Source: Gammaproteobacteria bacterium UBA7310
Lineage (GTDB): Bacteria > Pseudomonadota > Gammaproteobacteria > Pseudomonadales > Ketobacteraceae
NCBI GenBank assembly: GCA_002471665.1
Contig: DKQK01000025.1
Coordinates: 342,920-406,919, forward strand
DNA length: 64,000 bases
Direction: 5' to 3'
The first letter of the stretch is position 1. Each line of letters opens with the position of its first letter. Below, piece after piece: positions 1 through 9,361 of the stretch. The notes under the pieces are model-generated. The model ran no database searches and was not told the DNA's origin. It saw only the letters and a list, made by a program, of their open reading frames with translations. The position numbers were made by a program, and so were the translations under genes.

Positions 1-1333
1 TCTCCTTCTTACCGGCGGCGCGCCGTTCGGCTGGCGACTCCAGGCCATGATCCAGTGCGTTACGCACCAGATGAACCAGGGGGTCACCGATCTTTTCCAT
101 CACCGTTTTATCCAGCTCGGTTTGCTCACCCACCAGTTTCAGATCGATTTTCTTACCCAATTGTTTGGAAAGGTCACGCACCATGCGGGGAAATCGGCTG
201 AACGTGAAGCTGATCGGTAACATGCGGATTCGCATCACACTTTCCTGCAGCTCACGGGTATTGTGTTCGAGCTGGGCCAAGCCTTCCTGCAGCTTCTGCA
301 ACTTTTCCATATCAAACTCGTTACCCAACTGCCCCAGCATGGACTGGGTGATGACCAGCTCCCCCACCAGATTGACCAGACTGTCTATCTTCTCAATGGA
401 AACCCGAATGGAGGTTGATTCAGAGCTCTTGGCGGCCGGGTTTTGTTGCGCTGGTTTGGTCACAGCTTGCTTGTCTGCCGGCTTAACCGTGTTTTGAACT
501 TCTGCTTCCGCAGCGCCCATCACATCAGGTTCGGCTATTAATTCATGCTCTTCCGCCTGCGGTGTGGCAATATTCGTGAACAAACCCGCTGTTGCTGTGA
601 TGGTGATATCCGATTCATCCATCACCCATTCAAATATTTCTTCGATTTCAGACCTGGATCGGCCGGTACTGAGATACAAGTCCCAGCTCAGATGACACTC
701 CTCCGGGTTCAACCCTGCAAGATCCGGAATTCTATCCAGATTCACACTGACTTCCAGCTCTCCCATTTCGGCCAGCTCACGGAACATTCGCAACGGCTCA
801 TTACCGGTGCGCAACAGATTCACATCAGGCACAAACTGAATATGCCAGGTGATCTCCTCTTCCTGGCATTGAGAGGCCGCCACAGGAGGTGAAGAGGGCG
901 TTTCATTGGATAGGGCTTGCTCCCCCCCTGGGGCGACAGGTTGCCTGCCATCAAGAATGTCATTAAACGCCTGAATCAGGATTTTGGATTGTTCTGTATC
1001 CAACGCCGCTCCCGCCTGCAATGCAGTCAACATACCGCGCAGGCAATCGACGGACTGCAACAGCAGGTCTACGTGATCCGGTTGCAGTTGCCTGCTTCCT
1101 TCCCGCACCTGATCGAGCAATGTTTCCAGGACATGAGTAAATTCAGCCACATCAGTGAAACCGAAAGTACTGCTACTGCCTTTTATTGAGTGGGCCGCGC
1201 GAAAGATACTATTGATCGTCTCTGAATCAACGTTTTCACAGTCGAGGTCCAGCAAACTGGACTCCATTACCTGCAAGCCTTCAAAGCTTTCTTCAAAGAA
1301 TACCTGGTGAAATTGACTCAGATCGATACTCAT
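1..1333 (-). CDS. cheA: CheA-type chemotaxis histidine kinase, partial (C-terminus beyond window)
   Basis: This cytoplasmic kinase would receive receptor signals and phosphorylate a CheY-type regulator. About 444 N-terminal residues are in the window. An Hpt domain carries the phospho-acceptor His48 in AAHSIKGSSSTFG. A P2-like segment (about residues 155-245) and a low-complexity linker follow. The dimerisation region comes next, and the reading frame leaves the window in the start of the ATPase domain (HLVRNALDHGLE, the N box). The ATG at 1333 sits 4 bp after the cheY stop, so it is the last visible gene of a STAS-cheY-cheA set placed after fliJ. It may be a chemotaxis CheA or the kinase of a related signalling system; the missing C-terminus (CheW-like domain) would help decide. 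Confidence 0.9.
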   Translation of the reverse strand, partial: MSIDLSQFHQVFFEESFEGLQVMESSLLDLDCENVDSETINSIFRAAHSIKGSSSTFGFTDVAEFTHVLETLLDQVREGSRQLQPDHVDLLLQSVDCLRGMLTALQAGAALDTEQSKILIQAFNDILDGRQPVAPGGEQALSNETPSSPPVAASQCQEEEITWHIQFVPDVNLLRTGNEPLRMFRELAEMGELEVSVNLDRIPDLAGLNPEECHLSWDLYLSTGRSRSEIEEIFEWVMDESDITITATAGLFTNIATPQAEEHELIAEPDVMGAAEAEVQNTVKPADKQAVTKPAQQNPAAKSSESTSIRVSIEKIDSLVNLVGELVITQSMLGQLGNEFDMEKLQKLQEGLAQLEHNTRELQESVMRIRMLPISFTFSRFPRMVRDLSKQLGKKIDLKLVGEQTELDKTVMEKIGDPLVHLVRNALDHGLESPAERRAAGKKE

Positions 1334-1337
1334 AGCA

Positions 1338-1700
1338 CTATCCCAGTACTTTTTTAATGGTGTTGAGCAACTGATCCGGATTAAAGGGCTTTACGATCCA
1401 GCCCGTCGCACCCGCTGCTTTGCCTTCGCTTTTTTTGTCCGCTGCTGATTCTGTGGTAAGCATCAGGATCGGTGTGAACTTGTAGTCCGGCAATGTTCTG
1501 AGATTCTTAATCAGCGCGATACCATCCATGACAGGCATGTTCACGTCCGACAACACCAGATCCACCCCGCCTCTTTTGGCTTTATCAAAGGCATCCTGTC
1601 CGTCACAGGCTTCCACCACTTCGTAGCCTGCACCCTGCAACGTAAAGCTGACCATCTGACGCATGGAAGCGCTATCATCGACAGCTAGTATCTTAGTCAT
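1338..1700 (-). CDS. cheY: CheY-like single-domain response regulator
   Basis: A 120-residue receiver domain with no output domain. It has the acidic pair Asp8-Asp9, the phospho-acceptor Asp52 (SDVNMP), Thr82/Thr83 and Lys104 in the VKPF motif, so all the catalytic positions of the family are present. It lies between a STAS protein gene and cheA, 23 bp after the former and 4 bp before the latter, and is expected to take phosphate from that CheA. Whether it binds the FliM switch or acts on the STAS protein cannot be told from sequence. The usual flagellar cheY next to fliA/cheZ would be elsewhere in the genome. Confidence 0.88.
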   Translation of the reverse strand: MTKILAVDDSASMRQMVSFTLQGAGYEVVEACDGQDAFDKAKRGGVDLVLSDVNMPVMDGIALIKNLRTLPDYKFTPILMLTTESAADKKSEGKAAGATGWIVKPFNPDQLLNTIKKVLG

Positions 1701-1723
1701 TGCTGATCTCCATTAAATCTCGG

Positions 1724-2005
1724 TTAATGCTTCAAACGTAAGAATTCAGACACCCCCAGCATCGAGGCTGCCTTTAGAAATGGGTCGGATGGATTGATAA
1801 TCTGGGCCTGAAAATGCTGCTTTTCCATACTTTTGAACCATGCAAGCAGAACCTGCATGGCACTGGTATCAATGCGCTCCACCTGAGATGCATCAACCGC
1901 GACACTGACCCCACCATTGAGGTAAGACTCTAATTTTTCGAGTAAAATATCCGCTTTGCTGATGTCGGAGAACTTGTCCAACTGATACGTTGTCGACTCT
2001 GCCAT
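1724..2005 (-). CDS. STAS-domain protein (anti-sigma-factor-antagonist-like)
   Basis: About 93 residues form a single STAS fold with the motif RIDTSAMQVL, which contains the Ser normally phosphorylated in SpoIIAA/RsbV-type antagonists. A start four codons upstream (2017) is possible, but there the AAGGG ribosome site abuts the ATG; the ATG at 2005 has that site 12 bp away. It lies downstream of fliJ after a gap of about 190 bp and directly before cheY and cheA. Similar STAS proteins occur beside receiver and Hpt genes in pseudomonad flagellar clusters. The partner kinase or phosphatase is not visible, so its role here is inferred only from its neighbours. Confidence 0.75.
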   Translation of the reverse strand: MAESTTYQLDKFSDISKADILLEKLESYLNGGVSVAVDASQVERIDTSAMQVLLAWFKSMEKQHFQAQIINPSDPFLKAASMLGVSEFLRLKH

Positions 2006-2195
2006 ACGTGAACTCATCCCTTAATAAACACGCCGGGCTACATCTAGATAAAACCCTGGCATCCTTAAAAAAAGAATAGACAGCTTATACGGTTACGCTA
2101 GAGCCCAACTGAAAAAAGCCCGTAATTGGAAGTGCTTATGATGATTGGTCATGCTTCGCCAATCCTTAAGAGCAAATAGACATGAAGCCAGAGGG

Positions 2196-2633
2196 TTAAA
2201 ATCCGTTATTGCCCCGAAAAGGGCGATCATCCTGTACTTTCTGCTCACGTCGGGATTCGTCCAGGTTTTCCTGTTGACGCGCCGCCTCAATCAGCTGATC
2301 CATGGTCTTCAAGCGGGCATTGGCCTCAATCCACTTGCGAGTTTGAGCCTGCACAGCGGCCTGTCGCTGCTGCACCATCTCAGACTGATGACGAATTGCC
2401 TGCTGAAGCCGGGATATGAAAGCCTGGTACAGACCTAATTGCGATGCTTGAGTCACCTGGGATTGATGCTGTTGCACCGTCTGATAATACTCGGCAAGAT
2501 AGGATTCCAGCTCCGCAAGCTGGTTCTTCGCCTGCTGCAGTTCCTGCTGCAGACCAGCCAGCTTCTTTGCCTCGCCCCGTTCAGCCTGCTGTTTTAGCTG
2601 ACGTACAGGTACCAGCCGTTTGGACTTTTTCAT
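2196..2633 (-). CDS. fliJ: Flagellar export chaperone FliJ
   Basis: About 145 residues, almost wholly Gln/Glu/Lys/Arg-rich alpha helix predicted as coiled coil, as in FliJ, the stalk-like component of the FliI ATPase ring that promotes export. It is the last gene of fliEFGHIJ. The ATG at 2633 (MKKSKRLVPV) lies 8 bp after the fliI stop; a TTG four codons earlier overlaps that stop and is less likely. The C-terminal tail after about residue 125 is charged and poorly conserved, which is usual. Assignment rests on operon position, length and helix composition rather than on a sharp motif. Confidence 0.85.
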   Translation of the reverse strand: MKKSKRLVPVRQLKQQAERGEAKKLAGLQQELQQAKNQLAELESYLAEYYQTVQQHQSQVTQASQLGLYQAFISRLQQAIRHQSEMVQQRQAAVQAQTRKWIEANARLKTMDQLIEAARQQENLDESRREQKVQDDRPFRGNNGF

Positions 2634-2641
2634 CTGGCCAA

Positions 2642-3991
2642 TCAATCCTGATTAAACAGCTTATCCAGCTGTGTAAGGGATTGCTTGAAGCCCACCTGTT
2701 CATTCATGCCCTGAGCAAGGTAGGCGCGTATGGGGCCGATTTTATTGATGGCCAGATCAGTTTCCGGATCGCTGCCTTTCACATAGGCCCCGACACTGAT
2801 CAGATCGCGGCTTTGCTGGTAGCGTGCGTAGAGGCGCTTTAATACCTGGGCTTTCTGCAAATGAATCTCCTCCACTACCTGAGGCATCGCCCGGCTAATG
2901 GATGCTTCAATATCAATGGCCGGGTATTGCCCCTCTTCCGCCAAACGCCGGGCCAGCACCACATGCCCATCCAGAATGGCCCGGGCGGAATCCGCAACCG
3001 GATCCTGCACATCATCGCCTTCTGTCAATACGGTATAAAACGCGGTGATAGAACCGCCGCCATCACGGCCGTTGCCGGCACGCTCAACCAACTGGGGCAG
3101 CTTGGCGAACACCGAGGGCGGATAGCCCTTGGTAGCCGGAGGCTCACCCACTGCCAGGGCAATTTCACGCTGGGCCTGGGCATAGCGGGTCAATGAATCC
3201 ATCAACAGCAGGACGTTTTTACCCTGATCACGAAAATGTTCCGCGATGGCGGTGGCCAGCATGGCGCCGTGCATCCGCATCAACGGAGAATCATCGGCGG
3301 GTGATGCCACCACCACCGAACGCTTGAGCCCTTCCGGCCCCAGGCTATGTTCAATGAATTCCTTAACCTCCCGGCCCCGCTCGCCAATCAGCCCCACCAC
3401 GGTGATGTCCGCTGTCGTGAATCGGGTCATCATTCCCAGTAACACGCTTTTCCCCACACCGCTGCCGGCAAACAGCCCCATGCGTTGTCCGCGCCCCACT
3501 GTCAGCAGGCTGTTAATGGCACGCACCCCCACATCCAATGGTTCATCTATGGGTTTGCGTTCCAGCGGGTTGATTGGCTCGCGGTTCAGATTGACATAGG
3601 CTTCGGCAATAACCGGCCCTTTGTTATCGAGAGGCTTGCCGCGGCCATCCAGCACTCGCCCCAGAAGGCCCGGGCCAACGGGAACTTTGGAGACCTGGTG
3701 ATTGGGAATCACTCTGGAGCCAGGTTGCAGGCCTGCCGCCGGCTCAATGGGCATGAGATACATTTTCCGATCGGCAAAGCCGACCACTTCGGTTTCCACA
3801 TCCGGATGGCCTTGTCCGCGAATGGTGCAGTGGCTACCCACGGGGGCCCTGCACCCCACGGCTTCCAGTGTCAACCCAACCATGCGCAGCAGTCGCCCTT
3901 CCACCCGGTACTCCGGCTGCGCCTGGGTATAGGGTAGATAACGTTGGATGCGTTCAGCGATACTAACTCTCTGATTCAGATCCAGCGTCAT
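2642..3991 (-). CDS. fliI: Flagellum-specific ATPase FliI
   Basis: The cytoplasmic F1-beta-like ATPase that energises unfolding and entry of flagellar export substrates. It is 449 residues from the ATG at 3991, which has a strong GAGGACAGG ribosome site. A start 20 codons earlier is possible but lies deep in fliH. Walker A (GSGVGKS) is at about 176-182, and LLMDSLTRYAQAQREI is the family signature after Walker B. The gene overlaps fliH by 29 bp and abuts fliJ, so FliH, FliI and FliJ are translationally linked. Length and all motifs are standard. Confidence 0.97.
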   Translation of the reverse strand: MTLDLNQRVSIAERIQRYLPYTQAQPEYRVEGRLLRMVGLTLEAVGCRAPVGSHCTIRGQGHPDVETEVVGFADRKMYLMPIEPAAGLQPGSRVIPNHQVSKVPVGPGLLGRVLDGRGKPLDNKGPVIAEAYVNLNREPINPLERKPIDEPLDVGVRAINSLLTVGRGQRMGLFAGSGVGKSVLLGMMTRFTTADITVVGLIGERGREVKEFIEHSLGPEGLKRSVVVASPADDSPLMRMHGAMLATAIAEHFRDQGKNVLLLMDSLTRYAQAQREIALAVGEPPATKGYPPSVFAKLPQLVERAGNGRDGGGSITAFYTVLTEGDDVQDPVADSARAILDGHVVLARRLAEEGQYPAIDIEASISRAMPQVVEEIHLQKAQVLKRLYARYQQSRDLISVGAYVKGSDPETDLAINKIGPIRAYLAQGMNEQVGFKQSLTQLDKLFNQD

Positions 3992-4874
3992 GTGGCCTGT
4001 CCTCGTGAAGTTCCGGTTGCGATTCCAACGATTTCGGCTCGTCGTCTGCATCCATCCTGAAGGTGTCTATCTCATCAAGCAACTGATCCACATGCCCATG
4101 TTGTTGGCCACGCTCCTGCAACGCCTGCTGTTGCTGCTCATAAACCTGCTGAATCACGGACGCCAGCCTGCGCTCGGCCCGGGCATCCACCATACTGGCG
4201 TCGGTTTCGATAATACAACCACCGGGAGTGATGGTTGGGTGCGCCACGATGCGCCAGCCATCTTCCCATTCACCGGCTGCCTGCAAATGCTCCAGCACCA
4301 GGTCCAGATCCTGTTTGTTGAGATGGATCCGTAACCGCTGATCCCCGGGATTGATGCAATCAATTGCCTCCTGAACCACCGCCAACACCGCCGACGAGTC
4401 CACCGTCAATTCACGATGAATGACCCGTTTACAGATGTTTTCCACCATGTGCAGCAACGCCTGTTCCAACTCCTGATCCTGCTGCGGTATGGGTTCCAGT
4501 AAAACCCGGGTAATCTGCGCCAGACGGGTGAGGGCTGCCTTGATATCACTTTCCCCGCTGAGGTAGCCGGCATCGTAGCCTTCTACTCGCCCCGCTTCCC
4601 GCCCCTGCTCCAGACCTTCTTCATAGGCCGCCTGGCGAATGGCTTCCAGATCTTCCGCCGTCAGGGGTTTGAGTTCGGGTTCTTCCGACTCTTCACTGGG
4701 TAATGGATGGAAATGTCGTTTGCCCGGTATATTGTAGGCATTGGATTTGAGCGGGATATCCGCTTCCATATTAGGCAGTTGCCAGCGTTCCCAGGCACTC
4801 AATTGATCCTGTGGCGTGTTTTCATCCGTAAGAATGCTGGGTTTGCTTTTGTCGGAGTCCTTCTTGACCGTCAT
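3963..4874 (-). CDS. fliH: Flagellar assembly protein FliH
   Basis: FliH regulates the FliI ATPase and tethers it to the C-ring. The protein is 303 residues: a long acidic, Pro-rich N-terminus, then a helical central part with EEGLEQGREAG (the Glu/Gly repeat helix typical of FliH), then the conserved C-terminal FliI-binding domain from about residue 130 to 250. The last 50 residues are acidic and Glu/Ser-rich and overlap the start of fliI. An AGAGGAG ribosome site lies 7 bp before the ATG. It is somewhat longer than the enterobacterial protein. Confidence 0.92.
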   Translation of the reverse strand: MTVKKDSDKSKPSILTDENTPQDQLSAWERWQLPNMEADIPLKSNAYNIPGKRHFHPLPSEESEEPELKPLTAEDLEAIRQAAYEEGLEQGREAGRVEGYDAGYLSGESDIKAALTRLAQITRVLLEPIPQQDQELEQALLHMVENICKRVIHRELTVDSSAVLAVVQEAIDCINPGDQRLRIHLNKQDLDLVLEHLQAAGEWEDGWRIVAHPTITPGGCIIETDASMVDARAERRLASVIQQVYEQQQQALQERGQQHGHVDQLLDEIDTFRMDADDEPKSLESQPELHEDRPHDAGSESES

Positions 4875-4895
4875 GGCTTTACTCCTCTGCAGCCA

Positions 4896-5927
4896 TTAGA
4901 TCATCTCCTCGCCACCCTTGCCGCCCAACACGATTTCGCCGGCTTCCGCCATGCGTCGGGCAATGGCCAGAATTTCTTTCTGCGCCCCTTCCACTTCACT
5001 CAGTTTCACCGGCCCCTTGGCCTCCAGATCGTCACGCAGCAGTTCGGCCGCACGCTTGGACATGTTGCCGAAGATCTTTTCTTTGACCACATCATCGGCG
5101 CCTTTCAGTGCCAGGATCAGGGATTCAGAGGAGACCTCACGCAACAGTGCCTGAATACCCCGATCGTCCACATCCGCGAGGTTATCAAACACAAACATCA
5201 GATCCTGAATTTCCTGGGCCAGGTCTTCATCCACTTCCTTGATCGCTTCCATCAACGCGGATTCGGCATTGGTGTCGAGGAAATTCATGATATCCGCCGC
5301 ACACTTGGAACCACCCAGGTCGGTGGATGCCGAGCCGGTCTGCTTGGCAAACTGTTTCTCCAGAATATCGTTCAACTCTTTCATGGCATGAGGCTGCACG
5401 GATTCCAGTGCTGCAATACGCATGACAATATCCAGGCGCACGCGCTCGTCGAAATACTTCAACGTTTCAGCTGCCTGGTCGGGGTCCAGATAGGCGATGA
5501 CAATGGCTTGAATCTGCGGGTGCTCAAAACGGATCATATCGGAAACAGAGCGCGCGTCCATCCAACGCAAGGTATCCAGGCCAGTGGTATTGCCCCCCGT
5601 CAGAATGCGATCCACCAGAGTGCCGGCCTTGTCTTCACCCAAGGCGTTCACCAGCATTTTACGAATATAGCCATCGGCCCCCACCCCCAGAGCCGTCTGA
5701 TTCGAGATCACTTTCATGAAGTCGGTCATGACCGCCTCCACCTGATCCTTTTGCACATTCTGTAGCTTGGCCATGGTCAAGCCGATCTTCTGGACCTCTT
5801 TCGGGCCCATATGACGGAGAATTTCTGCGGCGTTTTCTTCTCCTAATGACATTAATAGAATCGCTGCCTTCTCAATAGCAGGCAACGATTCTACGGATAC
5901 TTTTGCTTTTGCCTTTTGTTCACTCAT
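4896..5927 (-). CDS. fliG: Flagellar motor switch protein FliG
   Basis: FliG is the rotor component of the C-ring that contacts the stator. It is 343 residues with the conserved N-terminal FliF-binding domain (AAILLMSLGEENAAEIL), the middle domain with the EHPQ motif, and the C-terminal torque domain with charged residues in KGADDVVKEKIF and DDLEAKGPV. Its start overlaps the end of fliF by 8 bp, which implies coupled translation. Length and motifs are normal. Confidence 0.97.
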   Translation of the reverse strand: MSEQKAKAKVSVESLPAIEKAAILLMSLGEENAAEILRHMGPKEVQKIGLTMAKLQNVQKDQVEAVMTDFMKVISNQTALGVGADGYIRKMLVNALGEDKAGTLVDRILTGGNTTGLDTLRWMDARSVSDMIRFEHPQIQAIVIAYLDPDQAAETLKYFDERVRLDIVMRIAALESVQPHAMKELNDILEKQFAKQTGSASTDLGGSKCAADIMNFLDTNAESALMEAIKEVDEDLAQEIQDLMFVFDNLADVDDRGIQALLREVSSESLILALKGADDVVKEKIFGNMSKRAAELLRDDLEAKGPVKLSEVEGAQKEILAIARRMAEAGEIVLGGKGGEEMI

Positions 5928-7599
5928 TCGCTATCCAGGTTTTCACCACCTGGGCCACCCTGCGCGGATCGTCTGCCACCATGGATTTTACCGCATCCAG
6001 ATGCTGATCGTAGGATGCGTCAGGCCCCGGCAAAAGTGGGTTGGAAGCACCGGTAAGGGTGACATCCGGCGTCTCGCCCTCTGCCCCGCTTCCGGCCAAC
6101 AAACCTTCACCGAGCTGGGATTCCAGGGCGGCCATGGTGTCGTCACGCCCGGAGTCTGCCAGCTTCTTCAGTATAGGCCTTAACACTCCAAAAATCAGGA
6201 AGATAACCAGAAGAAAACCGGCGCCACGCTTGACCAGATCCCAGAACCAGGGCTGCTCCCAAAGAGGTGGAGGGGGAATATCGGCCAACGCCTCAGGGAC
6301 GTATTTACGAAACGGTTGATTCACAACGGTGACACTGTCACCACGGGCGGCGTCAAAACCGATGGCATCCCGCACCAGTATACGAATGCGCTCCATCTCG
6401 GCATCAGTCAAGGGTACGCTTTGTGGTTCATTACTTTCTGCGCCTTCGGCCGCCGGTACCAGAAGATTATCCAACACCACTGCGACGGTAATGCGCTTTA
6501 CCACTCCCACCTGATGTCGGGTATGACTGATGGTGCGATCCAACTCAAAATTACGTGTTGCCTGCTTACGCACATTACCCGAGGCGGCTGCCTCTTCTGC
6601 TGTTGCCGCGCCAGCCTGCTCCGGTACCGTAACCGCGCCCGGGGGCTGGTTGGAGAGTGCCCCGGGAATACCCGCCGAGGCACCACCGGCACCCACCACT
6701 TCGCTTAAGGTCTGTTCGCTGCGTACCGCAGGCAGATCGGGACTGAAAAACTCTGAAGTCTGCTCAGTTTGGCTGAAATCGATATCGGCGCTGACTTGCA
6801 CCTTAAATCCATCGTTACCAACAATGGGATCAAGAATCCCTTCAATGCGCTCAATGTACTTTTGCTCGAGGGATTTCGCATAATCCAACTGTTTGGCGGC
6901 AACGGCGATATCCGCATCAGCATCTGTTTCCGACAGCAGCTGACCCCGCTGATCCACTACCGTCACATGCTTGTCTTCCAGCTCGGGTATGGACGATGCC
7001 ACCAGGTGCACGATGGAGGCGACCTGCATGCGTTCAAGGCTCTGGTTGGGATACAATTCCACGAACACCGACGCACTGGGTTTACGACGATCGTTGACGA
7101 ATACCGAACGCTTGGGTATGGCCAGGTGCACGCGGGCACCGCGCACCCGGTTCATGCTGGAAATGGTTCTGGCCAACTCCCCTTCGATACTGCGGTAGTA
7201 ACGGGTTTTCTCCATAAACTGACTGGTACCGAAACCCTGCTCCTTGTCCAACAGTTCATACCCCAGGGTATTGCCTGCCGGGAAACCCTCGGCGGCCAGC
7301 TTCATCCGTGCCTGGTGAATCTTGTCGGATTCCACCAGTAACATGCCGGAAGTCGTATCCACTTTAAAACGAATATTTTCCCGCTGCAGAATATCGGCCA
7401 CCTGACCGGCTTCCAGATGGGAGATGTCGGTATAGAGTGGCCTGAAGTCCGGCTCCTGCGACATCAACACCACCCAAAGGCCCAGGGAAATGCTGATGGC
7501 CAGACCAATCATCAAGCCAATCTGCTTGATGACCCCTAAACCACCCATCCCTTCCAATACCGCGAAGCCGCCGCTCTCGTTTGTTTTATCATCCGCCAT
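5920..7599 (-). CDS. fliF: Flagellar MS-ring protein FliF
   Basis: FliF forms the inner-membrane MS ring on which the basal body is built. It is 559 residues with one transmembrane helix at about 28-46, a large periplasmic ring-building region containing the RGARVHLAIP segment, and a second membrane helix at about 455-471. A cytoplasmic tail follows, ending in the FliG-binding VVKTWIANE. The gene sits 26 bp after fliE and overlaps fliG. A Pro/Gly/Ala-rich loop around 300-340 is typical of the periplasmic variable region. Confidence 0.97.
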   Translation of the reverse strand: MADDKTNESGGFAVLEGMGGLGVIKQIGLMIGLAISISLGLWVVLMSQEPDFRPLYTDISHLEAGQVADILQRENIRFKVDTTSGMLLVESDKIHQARMKLAAEGFPAGNTLGYELLDKEQGFGTSQFMEKTRYYRSIEGELARTISSMNRVRGARVHLAIPKRSVFVNDRRKPSASVFVELYPNQSLERMQVASIVHLVASSIPELEDKHVTVVDQRGQLLSETDADADIAVAAKQLDYAKSLEQKYIERIEGILDPIVGNDGFKVQVSADIDFSQTEQTSEFFSPDLPAVRSEQTLSEVVGAGGASAGIPGALSNQPPGAVTVPEQAGAATAEEAAASGNVRKQATRNFELDRTISHTRHQVGVVKRITVAVVLDNLLVPAAEGAESNEPQSVPLTDAEMERIRILVRDAIGFDAARGDSVTVVNQPFRKYVPEALADIPPPPLWEQPWFWDLVKRGAGFLLVIFLIFGVLRPILKKLADSGRDDTMAALESQLGEGLLAGSGAEGETPDVTLTGASNPLLPGPDASYDQHLDAVKSMVADDPRRVAQVVKTWIANE

Positions 7600-7625
7600 G
7601 ATCTGTGCTCCGAACTGCGCTCAAC

Positions 7626-7973
7626 TTACACCGGCATGTTCATAATATCTTTATAGGATTCCACCAGTTTGTTGCGTACCTGAACCACCGCCTGGAATGC
7701 AATACTGGATTTCTGTGACGCCACCATTACCCGTGTAATGTCCACATTGCTGTCACCGCGAATGTAGGCTTCCTGCAGGGCACCGGAAGTGGATTGCAAC
7801 TCACTGACCTTATCCAGGGCGTCTTTGAACATGGAAGAAAACTGGGGCTCCGACTGATTCGGAATATTGATGTTCTGGCTCTGGGGTGCTTCCATATTGG
7901 CGATGCTGCGCAGCTCGCGCATCTGTGCCAATAATGAATGCATTTCCGTTGTCCCCGACACTGACCCTGACAT
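7626..7973 (-). CDS. fliE: Flagellar hook-basal body protein FliE
   Basis: The 115-residue adaptor joins the MS ring to the rod. The C-terminal half has the conserved segment MVASQKSSIAFQAVVQVRNK, shared by all FliE proteins. A GAGAGGG ribosome site lies 7 bp before the ATG. It starts 41 bp after fleR; no separate sigma-54 or sigma-28 site was found in the gap, so fliEFGHIJ may be read from the fleS promoter or from a site inside fleR. Confidence 0.95.
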   Translation of the reverse strand: MSGSVSGTTEMHSLLAQMRELRSIANMEAPQSQNINIPNQSEPQFSSMFKDALDKVSELQSTSGALQEAYIRGDSNVDITRVMVASQKSSIAFQAVVQVRNKLVESYKDIMNMPV

Positions 7974-8014
7974 AGTTGAACCCTCTCACTGATGTGATTT
8001 TGACACTTTTTGGT

Positions 8015-9361
8015 CTATGCACAGACTCTTTCAACATCTATGCCATATTCACGCATTCTGGCCAGTTTGTAACGCAGGGTTCGCGGACTAATGCCGAGTT
8101 TCTCTGCGGTCTGTTTCTTGCTGCCACCCACTGTGCGCAGAGTATCGATAATCAGCTCAAACTCCCTTTTCTTCAGATCCTCCCCCAACGCACCGCCGGC
8201 TTCCAGCTCTGATTCCAGCTCTACATCGGCCGACATATTCATGGCCGCATCCGGGATAAAAATATCTTCACCGGTGATGCGGTCATGGCTACAGAGAATC
8301 AAAGCCCGTTGAATGACGTTATCCAGTTCACGAATATTGCCTGGCCAGTTGTGCTGCATCAGGGCCAGTTCAGCGGAGGGATCGAGCAACACCGAGCGTT
8401 GCCCTTGCTTCATGGCAATCAGTCTGTGCGCCAACGGGATAATATCCGCCTTACGTTCCCGTAATGGTTTCCACATCAGGGGGAAAACACATAAACGATA
8501 GTACAGATCCTCGCGGAATTTACCGGCGGCCACCTGTTCTTTCAGATTGCGATTGGTTGTCGCCAATACTCTGACATCCAACGCAATCGTACGCTTGCCT
8601 CCGATGCGTTCCACTTCTTTTTCCTGCAGCACCCGCAGCAGTTTGGCCTGTAGGTTGATATCCATTTCAGAAATCTCATCCAATAGCAACGTGCCGCCAT
8701 TTGCCTGCTCGAATTTACCGGCACAGCTCTGATAAGCGCCGGTGAACGCACCCTTCTCGTGACCAAACAGGGTAGCTTCCAACATGTTTTCTGGAATTGC
8801 TGCACAGTTGATCGCGATAAAGGGTTTGCCGTTACGGGGGGAATTGCGGTGAATAAACCGTGCCAACACCTCTTTACCGGTGCCGCTTTCGCCCATAATC
8901 ATGACGCTGGAATCCGTTTGTGCAACCTTCTTCGCCAACTGAAACACTTTTCGGGTTTCCATGTCTTCGGCTACCGGCTCGGAATCATCCAGTTCGACAC
9001 GCACATATTTTTCCACCACACCCACCAGTTTCTCGGTGGAAAACGGCTTCTCCAGATAATCCACGGCGCCATTGCGGATCGCCTCCACCGCATTTGAGAT
9101 GCTGCCATACGCAGTCATAATCAGAACCGGAAGCTGAGGCCACTGGGTGGCAATTTCACGCATCAATTGATAACCGTTAATACCCGGCATATTCACATCA
9201 GAGATGACCAGTTCACACTGCTTTTGTTGCAGCCATTCCAATGCGGCTTCGGCACAGTCTACGCCCTCTACGATGTATCCTGACACATCCAGAGTATCCA
9301 TGATGGCTTCGCGCAGATCAGAGTCGTCCTCAACCACCAATACGTTCGTTATCCTCATCAT
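8015..9361 (-). CDS. fleR: Sigma-54-dependent response regulator FleR/FlrC
   Basis: The second-tier flagellar activator, phosphorylated by FleS/FlrB and driving class III sigma-54 promoters (hook and basal-body genes). Of 448 residues, about 5-115 are a receiver domain with Asp55 in SDVNMPG. An AAA+ domain follows with Walker A GESGTGKE (157-164) and the sigma-54 contact loop GAFTGA (204-209). The C-terminus is a Fis-type helix-turn-helix (KKQTAEKLGISPRTLRYKL). Two ATGs in tandem follow an AAGGAGG site; the second, at 9358, is better spaced. The start overlaps the fleS stop. Confidence 0.96.
   Translation of the reverse strand: MMRITNVLVVEDDSDLREAIMDTLDVSGYIVEGVDCAEAALEWLQQKQCELVISDVNMPGINGYQLMREIATQWPQLPVLIMTAYGSISNAVEAIRNGAVDYLEKPFSTEKLVGVVEKYVRVELDDSEPVAEDMETRKVFQLAKKVAQTDSSVMIMGESGTGKEVLARFIHRNSPRNGKPFIAINCAAIPENMLEATLFGHEKGAFTGAYQSCAGKFEQANGGTLLLDEISEMDINLQAKLLRVLQEKEVERIGGKRTIALDVRVLATTNRNLKEQVAAGKFREDLYYRLCVFPLMWKPLRERKADIIPLAHRLIAMKQGQRSVLLDPSAELALMQHNWPGNIRELDNVIQRALILCSHDRITGEDIFIPDAAMNMSADVELESELEAGGALGEDLKKREFELIIDTLRTVGGSKKQTAEKLGISPRTLRYKLARMREYGIDVERVCA

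Noticed and set aside
2093..2290. 65-codon minus-strand frame overlapping the end of fliJ
   Set aside because: It overlaps fliJ in another frame, has no ribosome site and no recognisable features.
4350..4362. TTGATGCAATCAA resembling an Fnr box
   Set aside because: The spacer is 3 bp instead of 4 and it lies inside the fliH coding region.
4707..5765. A 352-codon open frame on the plus strand opposite fliH/fliG
   Set aside because: It lies fully antisense to two conserved flagellar genes, its translation is His/Gln-rich with no recognisable domain, and it has no ribosome site; it is a codon-bias shadow.
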